NCBI GenBank assembly: GCA_032158295.1
Contig: CM063253.1
Location: 20,947,583-21,011,582, forward strand
Source of the DNA: Pycnopodia helianthoides
Taxonomy: Eukaryota; Echinodermata; Asteroidea; Forcipulatida; Asteriidae
Direction of reading: 5' to 3'
DNA length: 64,000 nt
The first letter of the stretch is position 1. Every line of letters starts with the position of its first letter. Shown here in pieces: positions 25,977-36,078 of this stretch. A model generated the notes under the pieces. The model was not told the origin of the DNA, ran no database searches, and was given only the letters and a program-made list of their open reading frames with translations. A program made the position numbers and the translations under genes.

Positions 25977-28900
25977 CGACCGTGGATTTCTGTTTTTTGC
26001 GGGGGTCGGTCGGAAAAGGGCAATAAAAAGTTGTTTTTCTGTATGCCTAATATTCAGTTCTTATGTAGTACTTTTGAATATCACACCAACTGGTGTTGCG
26101 AGGCGCTCATTGTTTTTACAGCAGGTATAGGCTAGGCCTATGTAGAGCTGTTTTTTAAACTGAAATTTCAAGGGGATCCCGTTGTTCTTGAAAATAAAAA
26201 TCACTCGTCGTTTAGATTTTTTTCTTTGGTTAAAATTTGATAGAAGGTAATGTTACAAAACGATTCGGCCTAACATACTTTCACACAAGGCACGAAATAA
26301 CTGTAACGACTGCGAAAATTGTTTGTGCGCGGTTGCTTACAAACTGTTGTCATGTTTTTTATTTGTTCTTGTTTATTTGTTCCTTCAGTGTCTCAAATGA
26401 AAGTATTTTACTTCCATGACTAAAGGAAATAAGCGAGTTAATATATAATCAAATTATTGACCAATAATTTGGTAAAAAAGCACATAAAACAAACATCCTA
26501 ACACCCCAACAAACAAACACCCCAAAACAAACAAACAGCTTAAAATAAAAATGTTTCTTTTGTCTTATGGTTTATGGTTTATTTATTTAAAATGTCATAG
26601 CAGCATACTGCTGAATTGCGACATAATTTACAATCATTAAAAACATTACAATGTATAAAAAGAACAGCTTGTGCACTTAACGTCTGTTTAACTGTTGACT
26701 CTATTTTATCCATGGATTGTTGTGTAATTGTTGCCTTTTATTCTTTCGTTTTTCCCAGACGCAAAATCGAACTCGTCCGTTTCAGGCAGCTACGTAGACG
26801 TCTTCAAGACATGTCGTAACTGTTTCATCAGTGACGTATCGGCAGACCCAGAAAGTTTAGTTCGAAAGCTGGAGGTGGGGAATGGAGTCATCCTGACGAG
26901 CGCCACCAAGCGACAGCTCGAGCTCGAATCTCATGCGGAGGCAAAGGCCGAGATACTGTTCAACGCCATCTTGCCTCAAGTAAATGAGTATGGGCCGTTT
27001 TTTGACCTTGTGCAGCTCTTACGAGATCCGTTCCCGCATCTCTCCAACAGTTTATGGGAACAGCTGAAGAACATTGTAGTACCCCCAAAAAGTAGGTTCA
27101 AATTCATAGTTACCGACCTCGTCCACAGACCCCCTTGCATTGGCCGCCATCTTTGATGTCAAACACGACTCTCAGCCAGTGAGAGCTTTTCATTGACCTC
27201 AGTGAGGGGACTGTTTTGGGCATGTGGCGTCATATGCAAGGAGTCTGTTGGTGATGTCATTGTGTTATAAATGATGATTTGCAATTTAAAGTATTAATAA
27301 TTCTACTACTACAATGTGTTGGAGTTTAATACGACTATACTTCTATATATTGGGTTATTGGAAGCACTGTTGTTTACTTCTTAGAAAATGTGACTAATAA
27401 CCACTTTTTACATGATAAGTGGGAAGAGTTTTATTTATATTTATATTTATGTTATTTTCCAGACAATCGTAAAAAAGTACATGAACAGTCAAAACAGCAA
27501 AAACGTAAAAAGAAAAACTACAAAAACATTGAAAAAGACAGAGGAAGAGGTAAATGAACCAGCTAGATCCCATGGATTGCCCAAAAAGAAAGAAAGTTTC
27601 TTTTTAGAGGCTCTCCTCTCCAGCTGATTAAAAGAAGAAAAATAATAACTGGTTGCTCTGCAAAAAACTAGAGATGAGATGTCTTTTTCGATTGCAAATT
27701 TCTAAAGAGGGTAAAACTTTATGGAAAACCACAGGGTTAAAATGACTCATATCACTCATCTATCTAATGGATATTGTCAGTTGTGTGCACATGTTGACTA
27801 ACTTCCTCATTTGTTGTCGTTTTATTATCTATCTTAGGTGGCACCAACAGCAAGCGCAAGAAACAAAGCGCAGGAAGTTTTCATTCCTCTGTCCCGTCAT
27901 CACCAGGGAGCTTTAGGGGTTCTCCCAGCAACAGCCGCAATGGGGCCTCAAATGACGTCATGAAGTCACTGACAAACCTTCAGTCAGACCTAACGGAGTC
28001 ACAGAGTGACAGTCTGAAGCAATCATTACAACTGGAGAAGTGCATACAGACCACAGCTGAAGCCAATACGGCCATCAAGAAGCTGAAGGAGCAACTAGCA
28101 CTCGCCGAGGAGGAGCGGGATGCGGCCACCTCCCAAGCAGACACGGCGAGGCAGCAGGCCACTGAAGCCCGACAACAGCTCGAAGTTGGTCTCGTTGAGG
28201 CGGAAGGAGATAGGAAGAGGCTGGATGATCAGCATCGCAAGTGGGAGGGCCAGATGAGGAGGCGCATGGCAATGCTGGAGCAGAAAGAGACATACCTTGC
28301 CTCTAAGGAAGTTGAGATAAAGAGGCGGGAGGAGGAGCAGAGGCAACGCAACCAGCTGAACAGACGCCAACAGGACTCCCTTGAAATGAAAGGACGGGAC
28401 ATGGCCTACCGTGGAGATCGTCAGGAACGTCGCAGCGCCGAGCATTACGTCAGAGAAGATAGGATAAAAGAGCGGGAGAGCAATATCGAGAACAAGGAGT
28501 TGCAGCTGGCTGAGAGAGAGGATGAGATCACCAAGAAAGAAAGCGCCCTGAAGAAGAAGGACATCGATCTTCGTCGTAAAGAGATAGAGACGGTACGCCT
28601 CGAAGAGCAGATAAAGACGATGCAGACAGCACAACGAAAGGTGGCAGCTCAACTTAAACAGAGGGAGCAAACTGTGGCCCGGGCAGAAGAAGATGTCAAG
28701 ATCATCGGTGAGAGTCTTGAGCAGCGTGAGAAGAATCTCAAGGAGAAAGATGCGAAACTCAAGAAAAAGGATTTGCAGATAGAAGAGAGATCAGAGGCGT
28801 TGGAAGAACTCCAAAACCAAGTTGATAAGAAGGAAAGAGAAGTCCAAGAGATGGCGCAGGAGCAGCAAGAGTGGGAAAGCGCCTTGGAAACCAAGGCTCA

Positions 28901-31268
28901 GGAGATGGGCGATGCTTCGACAGAATACGAGAAGAGAGAAGAAGAAGTGCGTCAGAAAGAAGATGATCTCATCTTCAAGAAGAAAGAGCTGGACAGCCTG
29001 CAGGATGTCTTGGATTGTCGCTTACAGGCTCAGGAGAGAATGGAGCGTGCCCTGAGGATGATTGAGGTTGAGCAAATACGCCGTGATAAGGAGCTCCTCA
29101 ACCGGGAGGCTGAGCACTTCCAAGTGTGTCTCCCAAACCATGATAAGATCAATGAGATGGAGGATCGCTTGGAGGAGCTAGAAAAGAAAGACGGGGAGTT
29201 ACAGAAACGCGAGGAGCTCCTCAGCTGGATTGAAGTCGAGCAGCAGCGTCGAGAGGTAGAGCTGCAGAAGCAAGAGCTGATGAGGGAGAAGGCCCGACGG
29301 ATGAAAGAAGAACTTGGGGAGCATTCAGATGGGGCTGATTTTGGCATGGATGACGACCAGAGGACCGACATGGAGTCCGTTCCACTCAGCGAAAACCAGG
29401 ATAAAGAACAGGACCCAGAACCACTCGACTTTGAGATCACTCTGAAGGGTGCCCGATATCCTAGACAATCCAGAAAGGATTTCTTTGACATCAAAGCAGC
29501 TGGACTGCAGACTGTCGGGGATTTCAAGAATGTGCTGGAGGTAGAGGAAGGGCTACCGGTCAGTTGGCAAAAGCTGTACATGAATGGTCAGCTCTTGGAA
29601 GACAACATGCCGATACCGAGCGTGGACAATGGAGGTCCTAGACCCAAGTTTGAAATGCGATTGGCAACACCCGCCATGAGTCAACGGATCATTTTCAAGC
29701 TGAAGGTGAGTTTGTACTGATATATTGCTCCCTTATAGTTTTTCATTCATGTTTAATGCAACCCCGTCTTCAAACTCAGGATAAATTTCAACTTGACTCT
29801 TAATTAAACGCATTTTTAAGGACATTACAAAAAAAAAATGAAATGCATTCTTTTTGCAAAGTTTGTTTTTCCGTTATATTCAAAACCCAAACTTGTTTTT
29901 CTTAGCTAGGGGTACAATAAAAGTAAACACCTCAAAAACATAAGTTGCACCGTGTCTTCCTTTGATTTTGATTTTGATTTTTCAGTCATTGCATTGTCAA
30001 ACCACTGTAGGATGAAGGCCTCAGCATGATATCTCCAAATGTCTCTATTTTGTGCTTGTTGAAACAAAGTGACTGTCCCCCAGTATTGTTGAAGCTCGTC
30101 TTTCCATCTTTTTCTCTGGCACTCTCTATTCTGTTTGTTTTCATTATGGCGTCCAGTGATTGATTGCTCAGCTCCAACGGTTACCTGAACTGACTTTAAC
30201 TATTATCATTTAACTCAATTTATACATATTTATTATACCCTTTATGTCTCGACAGGTGAAAAGTTGCCATGGTCCCACCCACACTATTGACTTCTCCTCT
30301 GAAGACACAGTGGCATTGGCCAAGTGCCGAATTTACAAGTATACTGGCATACCTCCTCACCAGCAGCAGCTGTCATACAAAGAAGTACTCCTGGAGAACC
30401 ATGCCTCTTTCCAGCACTACTCGATCAGAAAGAACGCGACCCTTGACCTCAGATTGAGGTTTCCGGTGGTTGCCAAGCTGTCTGATACAGAGGAGCTTGA
30501 AATAACCGCAGATGAAATCAACACCACTGCTAACATCAAAGCCACCATATTCGAGAGGACTAAAATACCACTGGATCACATAAAGGTAAGTGAGCTTTCC
30601 CTCAATGAGGATAAAAAAGCAAAAAAAAAAAAAAAAAAAAAAAAATCTGACAAAAAACAACAACTAAAGTAAAAACGTCAGAAACTGTCCAATTCTAGTT
30701 TTTTTTTTAAAGTTATTGTTGTGGCCAACATACTGCAAGAGTACTAGACCTTACTTTTTAACACGAAGAAACCTACCTTTGCAGCAAAAAAGTAATTCTT
30801 GCTATTTATTTTCTGTTTTTGTTGATTTAGATCTCTTACAAAAACAAACAGCTGGAAGATTACCGCACTTTGTCCCACTACAACATCGACGAGGGTGCGA
30901 TTCTGCAAGTCACGTGCCCCGTGGCGATCCAGCTTGTCACCGGTGGTACGGACATCAAAGTGGACGTGGAACCAGGGATGACCGTGCAACAGCTGAAGCC
31001 GCTCATTGCCCGCAAGAAGAGCCTCCCTATCGACAAGATGTACCTGGTCTGCGGTGACCAGGTTCTCGCAGACGATCAAGATGTGGTTGATCTACTGCGA
31101 GCTGACAAGGAGATATCCATGCACGTGGGTAACGTCCTCGTCATGTCCTCCTCTGGCCAACTCATGCAGGAAACCGGTGAAGATAAACCAGATAATACAC
31201 AACTGGACCAGTCCCTTGATCTCAGTGTGTCCTCACTGAATCTTAAGCAACCTCAGACGAGTCGTTAG
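14822..31268 (+). CDS. CARD-CARD-coiled-coil-(ubiquitin-like)4 protein, complete six-exon gene
   Basis: I assemble six exons: 14822-15155, 26759-27091, 27463-27549, 27838-29705, 30256-30585 and 30831-31268. All have GT-AG borders. Phases match at every junction (1, 1, 1, 0, 0) and the sum is 3,390 nt, exactly 1,130 codons including TAG. Order: CARD1 (about residues 5-90), CARD2 (about 123-212), basic linker (223-290), coiled coil (about 293-752), acidic linker, then four ubiquitin-like folds (about 782-864, 866-945, 946-1015, 1016-1090) and a 40-residue tail without GlyGly. CARDs normally nucleate signalling filaments (inflammasome, BCL10/CARD9-like); the UBLs cannot conjugate and more likely bind partners. 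Expected cytoplasmic: no signal peptide or membrane segment. The ATG has A at -3 and G at +4. The exact combination is unknown to me; the function is inference. Confidence 0.85.
15578..15937. mobile_element. MITE family B copy (CARD/UBL intron 1)
   Basis: Reverse-oriented copy. It runs from GGTAATTACTCC, through GCTGTTGATAATGTG and TCTGAGAAACGTTTCTGC, to CAATCGAACGGTTAAAAAAC and a TTTGCCTTTAA end. It lies inside the first intron. Confidence 0.7.
16940..17150. repeat. Dispersed repeat family E, copy 1
   Basis: Segments TTGCACGGATCTGCC, TTGTATTTATGTATCTG and ACTCGAGGCTCTACACGCAA recur in the same order at about 41,170-41,360 and 60,999-61,210. I see no terminal inverted repeat or coding content. 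Confidence 0.65.
17521..18584. repeat. 26 bp satellite, 40 full copies plus 24 bp, essentially perfect
   Basis: The unit starts CCAACACATTCAAGACAATC and ends GGCCAC. Forty complete units fill 17521-18560 exactly, followed by a 24 bp partial unit, and I see no variant among them. Because 26 is not a multiple of 3 and the unit has no stop in any plus frame, a 366-codon frame runs through it (17495-18595), reading with a 26-residue period. It starts just after AAAATGGCCGCC, but it sits in an intron with no family resemblance, so I treat it as satellite DNA rather than a gene. Confidence 0.97.
19156..19525. mobile_element. MITE family B copy
   Basis: Begins ACAGGCAAAGTATACCTTTG followed by GTTTTTGGGACCG, and has the family's central palindrome GAAACGTTTCTGACAGAAAC at about 19355. 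The right end is decayed. Confidence 0.7.
20069..20102. repeat. G-run cluster
   Basis: A run of about 16 G followed by GGGGAGGGGAGGGGGG on the plus strand, a possible quadruplex-forming tract. Similar long G or C runs occur at about 16,509, 16,890, 21,236, 40,134, 40,536 and 40,590. Confidence 0.7.
21472..21832. mobile_element. MITE related to families A and C
   Basis: Starts TTTAAAGGTATTATACAGG and contains ATAACAAACCTGTGAAAATT and AATTGGTCATCGAG. It ends ATAGTGTACATGGCCTTTAA. The ends carry TTAA/TTTAA. It is a diverged relative sharing interior words with both A and C. Confidence 0.6.
24661..25580. repeat. 20 bp tandem array, 46 copies
   Basis: Unit CTCCACAAGCGTGGTTTGGT repeated 46 times without length change. 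Only a few positions vary: CACAAG/CACGAG at position 7, CTCC/CTGC at position 3 and one CTGCATAAG. Each unit contains CCAC-AAGC-GTGG, a small hairpin. With a 20 bp period and no stops, several frames on both strands stay open for over 300 codons. The same content in every frame shows these are repeat shadows, not proteins. Confidence 0.97.
25945..25975. repeat. Poly(A) tract
   Basis: About 29 A residues near the right end of the foldback element; it may be microsatellite expansion or the tail of a retroposed insert. Confidence 0.8.
26051..26758. other. End of CARD/UBL intron 1
   Basis: AT-rich with TTATGGTTTATGG direct repeats near 26,565-26,582. The last 60 bp before 26758 are pyrimidine-rich and form the acceptor. 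No other feature seen. Confidence 0.4.
26759..27091 (+). CDS. Exon 2 of the CARD/UBL gene: CARD2
   Basis: Acceptor TTTCCCAG (ends 26758); phase 1 joins exon 1 to give a split GAC (Asp). The domain reads DVSADPESLVRKLEVGNGVI, then EAKAEILFNAILPQVNE and FFDLVQLLRDPFPHLSNSLW, the canonical late-helix CARD arrangement (L-x-x-L-x-x-P, F-x-x-F/L-x-x-L-x-x-P-x-x-x-L). Donor AAAAA|GTAGGT at 27092. This second CARD is clearly different in sequence from CARD1, so the pair is not a recent exon duplication. Confidence 0.8.
27463..27549 (+). CDS. Exon 3 of the CARD/UBL gene: basic linker
   Basis: An 87 bp exon between acceptor TTTTCCAG and donor GAG|GTAAAT. In the joined frame it is strikingly basic (NRKKVHEQSKQQKRKKKNYK) and could act as a nuclear localisation signal or acidic-partner/RNA contact. 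The in-phase fit on both sides (1 and 1) supports it despite the low sequence complexity. Confidence 0.7.
27838..29705 (+). CDS. Exon 4 of the CARD/UBL gene: coiled coil and first ubiquitin-like fold
   Basis: Acceptor ATCTTAG (ends 27837). The first ~40 codons are Ser/Gly/Lys-rich (an SSVPSSPGSFRGSP segment, a likely phosphorylation-prone hinge). From 27960 about 460 residues show heptad spacing with Glu, Lys, Arg and Gln dominating and almost no proline, i.e. one long coiled coil (ERREEEVRQKE-type registers). An acidic stretch (DGADFGMDDDQRTDMES) follows. The exon ends with a ubiquitin-like fold starting DFEITLKGAR and containing VSWQKLYMNGQLLEDN, the equivalent of ubiquitin's QRLIFAGKQLEDG. 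Donor AAG|GTGAGT. Confidence 0.85.
30256..30585 (+). CDS. Exon 5 of the CARD/UBL gene: ubiquitin-like folds 2 and 3 (start)
   Basis: Acceptor CGACAG (ends 30255), donor AAG|GTAAGT (30586), both phase 0. UBL2 shows GIPPHQQQLSYKEVLLENHA. UBL3 begins PVVAKLSDTEELEITADE and has the helix INTTANIKATIFERTKIPLD. UBL3 is interrupted by the intron in the strand before its KQLEDY segment, so it is completed by exon 6. Confidence 0.85.
30831..31268 (+). CDS. Exon 6 of the CARD/UBL gene: ubiquitin-like folds 3 (end) and 4, stop
   Basis: Acceptor TTGATTTAG (ends 30830), phase 0. It starts with ISYKNKQLEDYRTLSHYNI, the C-terminal half of UBL3, then UBL4 (VAIQLVTGGTDIKVDVEP, TVQQLKPLIARKKSLPID). The tail is hydrophilic and ends PQTSR-stop (TAG 31266-31268). 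No ubiquitin-type GlyGly is present, so processing and conjugation are not expected. Confidence 0.85.
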   Translation: MSYKNKQLEDYRTLSHYNIDEGAILQVTCPVAIQLVTGGTDIKVDVEPGMTVQQLKPLIARKKSLPIDKMYLVCGDQVLADDQDVVDLLRADKEISMHVGNVLVMSSSGQLMQETGEDKPDNTQLDQSLDLSVSSLNLKQPQTSR

Positions 31269-31567
31269 GGTTTCCTATCCTATCATACAAACCAACAAGC
31301 TTGACCTACATACGACCTAAATGAACCCTCCATCCTCTTCGTCCCCAGTGGGCAGTAATGCCGCATCATTGGGTAAAAAAAAAACGAGACCATCTGCCTA
31401 CAAGATAGCCTGAACATCTGACGTCACACCTCTAGGCTCGTGAATAACGCCAGATACCGGCCTTGAGCGCCTGGCAGAATCCTGCCAGATGTACCTTTGA
31501 CCTTGCATCCCGTTCAAACGGACGGAGATTCGTAGTCTATTCTACACACGTACATACATTCATAGTG

Positions 31568-31573
31568 AATAAA
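31568..31573 (+). promoter_or_regulatory. Poly(A) signal, CARD/UBL gene
   Basis: AATAAA 300 bp after the stop codon, the first canonical signal downstream. The surrounding 3' region (about 31,400-31,800) has an inverted relative at 51,110-51,540. Confidence 0.5.
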
Positions 31574-33055
31574 ACAACATTACATACAAACATTATGCAC
31601 ATGTGCATGCAGCAGACGATCAAAAGTGGGTAGCTGACAAACTACGTCACTTTGGAGCGAACCAATCATAACACAGAAATGGAAAGCTTATGTCACTGAA
31701 AGTTTATCCCATGAAATCATTGGTTTATCCAATTAAATAATTGGGCCTGTAAAGACCAGTGCCTGTCTTTATCTTTGCGGATAAATACAGGGGACCAGTC
31801 TACTCACAATAGTGCAGACAGAAATAATCTGTTTGCTTCCAGACCGGCATACAATATCACTCTTTCAAATAATTGAGTGGATATTCGTTGTATCTCTCTA
31901 AATGCCAAAGAGTGAAAAAGCACTCTTTGAAGAGCCATATGAGGGACAACTCTTTTTCGAGTGGTCTTCCACTCTTTTAGAATGAGATTTGCATCTTTTT
32001 GAGTGATTTTTCACTCTGTCCTGAAGTGAAACCACTCTCAAAGAGTGAAATAACCACCACTCTTTTTAAAGAGCCATTTAAGGGACAACTCGAAATGTAA
32101 AGAGTTGTGTTTTTCCACTCATTTAGATTTAGATATTACATTGTGGTCATAAAAGCCTCGTCTTTGCAGTAAACGTGACTTTTAAAGCAAAATCAGTACA
32201 CTGATAGAAGCAACATCGGGACGGTGAAAGTAGATTTTTAAAGACCATAATGGTGAAAATCACTTATTATTCCTTTAGATCAGTATACAGTTGTTTGATT
32301 ATGCTTCATTTGAACTTTAACTTTTTTTATGAATAATTCTTTATACAATGTTTGCAGATTCGAGCCCTCTATCTTTTCCAACCCATATACCCTAGTTTGA
32401 GAGCACAAAGTACATTTTATATCATTTTTACTGCCGTTTGAATGCTTATAGAAAAAATATATATAAATATAGCTTTACCGGAATGCGTTCATGTTTTGGA
32501 ACCCTGTAAGAATTTGCCTCGCTCTTTGGAGAGGGAATCAGGGTTTTAAATTAAGGTCACTGGGGAAAAAAGGATTGGGGCTATTTCGTGAGGAGAGGAT
32601 ATTTTCCGCACGTTTTCTGGAAAAATAGTCCATTCGTCTTTTGTACAAGAAGTTAAAATTGTAGAAGTTGAAACCGCCTTGGACAAGTACTGGGCTATTG
32701 GTTCAATTTACGTGACGCCATCGTTACAATTAGATTTGTTCGCACCGTTTTGGGAGTCAATGTCCCTGTCTGTTATACAGTGAAGTGCAGATTTTAGGCG
32801 ACGTGCCATTTACAAGTTTACTTGGACTCCCAAAATGGCGAGCTTGGCACAGTTGCTGCTTGTGGCGTCCATGCAACGGTCAATAGTATACAAATATTGA
32901 CTGCTTCGAGTGGCGTAGTAAAACTAGTCACTCGAGGTGATCCCCGGAGCAACCTATCTTCCCGAGGCGAAGCCGAGGGAAGAAGATAGGCGGCTACAGG
33001 GATCACCGAGAGTTACTAGTGTTACTACGCCACGAGACAAAGCAGTCAATATTTG
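31574..33055. repeat. Intergenic with an AGAGTG-rich degenerate repeat
   Basis: Between about 31,860 and 32,110 the words AAAGAGTG, CACTCTTT and AGAGCCAT recur in both orientations (for example GAAGAGCCATATGAGGGACA and AAGAGCCATTTAAGGGACA), a degenerate inverted/direct repeat. The rest shows no coding pattern. Confidence 0.45.
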
Positions 33056-33502
33056 ATTTATAACACCTCTTCCTTTGATTCTATCTGTATACTTTAATCA
33101 AATTAATTAACACTTACGTACGTGGCAATCAATCGTCAAACAAGAACTGTAAAATCTTACGTTGAAATACCGAGTTTTGACAAAATAAGAGGGTACCAGA
33201 CTACTGCTGTTACGTTCGTTCTCTAAACCGTATTTCAAATGCACATATTTTGTTCATTACACCGGGTTCGAGGTTGTCAAGCAGCTCGTTTAAATTAATG
33301 GTAGTCAATGTAGTCAATGTAGTCAGGGTACCAGGGTACCAGGGTATCCATGCACTAGTACATCGGTTGCTAGGCTATCGTTAAATAGTTCGTTGAATAG
33401 TTCGTTTGGTCGGTGAACATGTACAAGAGTAAAACTTCACAACACCATGTGACACGCTCTCGGCCAATCAACGGATAGAATCAAAGGAAGGGGTGTTATA
33501 AA
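33056..33502. mobile_element. Foldback element with 25-30 bp terminal inverted repeats
   Basis: Left end TTATAACACCTCTTCCTTTG continues GATTCTATC. The right end GATAGAATCAAAGGAAGG continues GGTGTTATAA. The neighbouring left sequence (32,880-33,050) is itself palindromic around CTTCCCGAGGCGAAGCCGAGGG. No open frame inside. Confidence 0.7.
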
Positions 33503-34285
33503 CCTTTCTATTGCAACGTCACATCCCGAAAACTATGGAAAGCCATAAATGCAAAGCAATAACAGATACAACAGTTTTTAACAATGTTACACAAATATTC
33601 AAAAATACTGTTGAATTTTTTGGAAATAAAGCAACTAACCATGAGATAAATTTGTTTTAGTTAAAAATTTGCAGAAGTGTTGAATTGGGTCATAATATCT
33701 GTTAACACGATTGAATGTTTTGCTAACATTCTGTTTATCAACGATGGGAAGGTCTGTAGAGTATGCAAGTCTCGCGCACATCGAAAACGAGAAAACGACT
33801 CGAACGAAGAATATATTTGTGTGTGATTTCAATTCTTCTTTTTAAACTCTATACAAAATACTTAAAAACTTAACTAACCCCAGCAATTTCTTACAAACAC
33901 AATTTTGATTGTTACATATAATACAAACACTGAAAAAAGAAATTGGGACGTGGATGCCTTTTTTTTTTGAAACTTTATTTGCCGATGAATTTGTTCGACC
34001 ATTACGTATAGGTTTGATAATAACATGAACTAGCTGGGCAACATCCTTAATTGGTTACAAGTAACCAGAAACAATTGACTCAAGTCTTGTTCTCGGTTTA
34101 CTTTTGTTGATTTGTTATAAAATGTTTCCTTTACATACAAATTTAATCACTAAATTTTACTTTCAAAACAATATGATAATTATAATATTTATAGCCATAA
34201 AATACGTTAAACCATGGAGGAAGGAAGGTTATTTTAAAGTATTTGAAGAAAAAGAATTGCGTACACGTAAAACTCATGGTTAATG

Positions 34286-34412
34286 GCTAAATTAACGGCT
34301 ACAGCTACGGCTAGATTTCCGCGTCACCATGTGTTAAAGTATAGGACGTCCTTAGCCACACCCTTAGCAACAGTCGGAGCCGTAGCTGTAGCCGCCATTT
34401 CGGATACGGCCT
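34286..34412. mobile_element. Palindromic MITE family D copy
   Basis: TTAACGGCTACAGCTACGGC on the left and GCCGTAGCTGTAGCCGCC on the right around GTATAGGACGTCCTTAGCC. It ends ATTTCGGATACGGCC. Confidence 0.8.
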
Positions 34413-34889
34413 TCTATGCAAGTTTTTGAACAGGAAGTAGGACAACCCCTTGCGTGTGTGCAAATGCTTGCGTGTGTGACGTCATGATTTATTAACGGCA
34501 AAATTTACCCTTCAAAATGTGTACTTATATTTCCTTCTCAGTGTTTTAACCTGTTTTTAATGTTTGGTCTCAGGATCGTTGATTTTGCTATGGCTGAAGA
34601 TTTGATAAGATAAAAAAAGAGAGGCTGACAAACGTTTATTTTTTCATCGTACAAATGTGTGTAAAATATAGAAAATATATCATATATTTAATCTTATAAT
34701 CTTATAATCAAGTATACGCGTATAAAATATATAAAATGTGTGGTATAAAGTGAAATAAGGTTATATGCTTTTAGTTTACAACCATCGTAGATCAAATTTA
34801 CGTAAAGTAAGTATTCATTGTTTACACTAATTTCACCAAAAAATAACTTGACACTATACGGTCACCATTTTGCCTTCACTGTTAAATAA

Positions 34890-35264
34890 AGGTAGGGTCA
34901 TAGATTGGTTTTTGTCAACGTAATGCTGATTTATAGACGAAATTATAAAGAAAGAGACACTAAAAGTCACATGTAAAAGTTTCAGCTGCCAGTGTCTACT
35001 TGCTGAGAAAACAGCAAAAAACTTCCATGGTATTTCCACAACAACTTCGAATCCCTCCACGTTTAGCGAGGTGGCAGCGAGTACCAGTCGCATCTGAGGT
35101 GAACACTTTTCCAAACCACATTACTTCGATCAAAAGGAACCCTTTCTCAAAATAGGTTTGTACCATCAACAGCTGCAATGTTTCTCACCAATAAGTTTGT
35201 ATTGTCATTAGTTTTTTTTTGAGTATCAACCAATCTATGAGTATATAACCCTACCTTTAAGAAC
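34890..35264. mobile_element. MITE with TTAA end, family F
   Basis: Left AAAGGTAGGGTCATAGATTGG pairs with right CCAATCTATGAGTATATAACC, then CTACCTTTAA. The interior shares GAGTATCAACC-like words with family A. A single copy is seen here. Confidence 0.65.
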
Positions 35265-35999
35265 AGAAATTTGACCAAGATCCATATCTTTGTATTCACG
35301 TAGTATTAATATATTTTAAGAATATTTAAGGGCACATTGGTAAGTGCTCTTGATATCTTGTTCTGTTTTAGTAAACAGATTCGAACATTGGCCCAACGGT
35401 ACTAACATGACACTTAAACCCACCTGCATTATTTTATATGTTGTTATTAGGGAGAATTGAATAATTAAACAAGAGGTAATAAGAATTTGAACGGCGAATA
35501 ACTCCGGAAAACCTTTAAAAAACAAAATACAAAAAAACCTTAGGCTTACATCGAGTTACCGCCCGTTTAATTGTTCATTCCCTCTTACCTAGCACCTAAA
35601 GATATCACAGCACTTTCTCAAATCCTTTTTGAGACTTGACTTTTAAAATAATTGTACGCACATCCTTCATAAGGGCCTACACAACCTAGTTGAGTTCCGT
35701 AAATATTAGGCCAATGAATAAAGTAATAATAATAAAATTAAAAAAAAATCGAACTTTCTTTAATTAAAGAATTGTGAGATTTTGAACGATAGTAGACTTT
35801 TACAAGTTATTAACGATTTATTATCTTTTATTTACTTATATTATATTTTCCCAACCAATTCAATAAAAACTCATTCAATTGAGCACCATGGCCCAATCAA
35901 TCGATTGAATAAATAAATGCTCCGTTGCATCAGCATTCAACAGTCAAAAGGAGTAATCCAATTTCAACAGTTCAGCATTATTTTTATATGTCTGAATTA

Positions 36000-36078
36000 T
36001 TGGCTACAGCTACAGCTACGGCTAGATTTCCGCATCATCATGCGTTGAAGTATAGGAGATCCTTCAAGGCGCGGATCC
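36000..36078. mobile_element. MITE family D, left half (interrupted)
   Basis: GGCTACAGCTACAGCTACGG, then GATTTCCGCATCATCATGCG and AAGTATAGGAGATCCTT. The right half resumes at 37,226, so the element was split by a later insertion. Confidence 0.75.

Larger units (their letters stand above)
21959..26050. mobile_element. Large composite foldback element containing the 20 bp array
   Basis: The outer ends are inverted relatives: AGGCATAAAAAAACTTTTTA at 21961 pairs with the complement of TAAAAAGTTGTTTTTCTGTATGCCT at 26025-26049. Inside, 22245-22560 is inverted at about 23935-24545, and 22675-22800 is inverted at 23030-23145. Short blocks containing GACCAGGCACC and TGGGTCAGA recur in both orientations between 23250 and 23930. 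No transposase frame is visible, so it is non-autonomous. I could not identify a clean target-site duplication, so the exact ends are tentative. Confidence 0.6.

Noticed and set aside
28095..29581. Minus-strand frames of 183-191 codons inside exon 4
   Set aside because: They are antisense shadows of the coiled-coil exon, whose plus-strand frame has correct splice sites and domain pattern.
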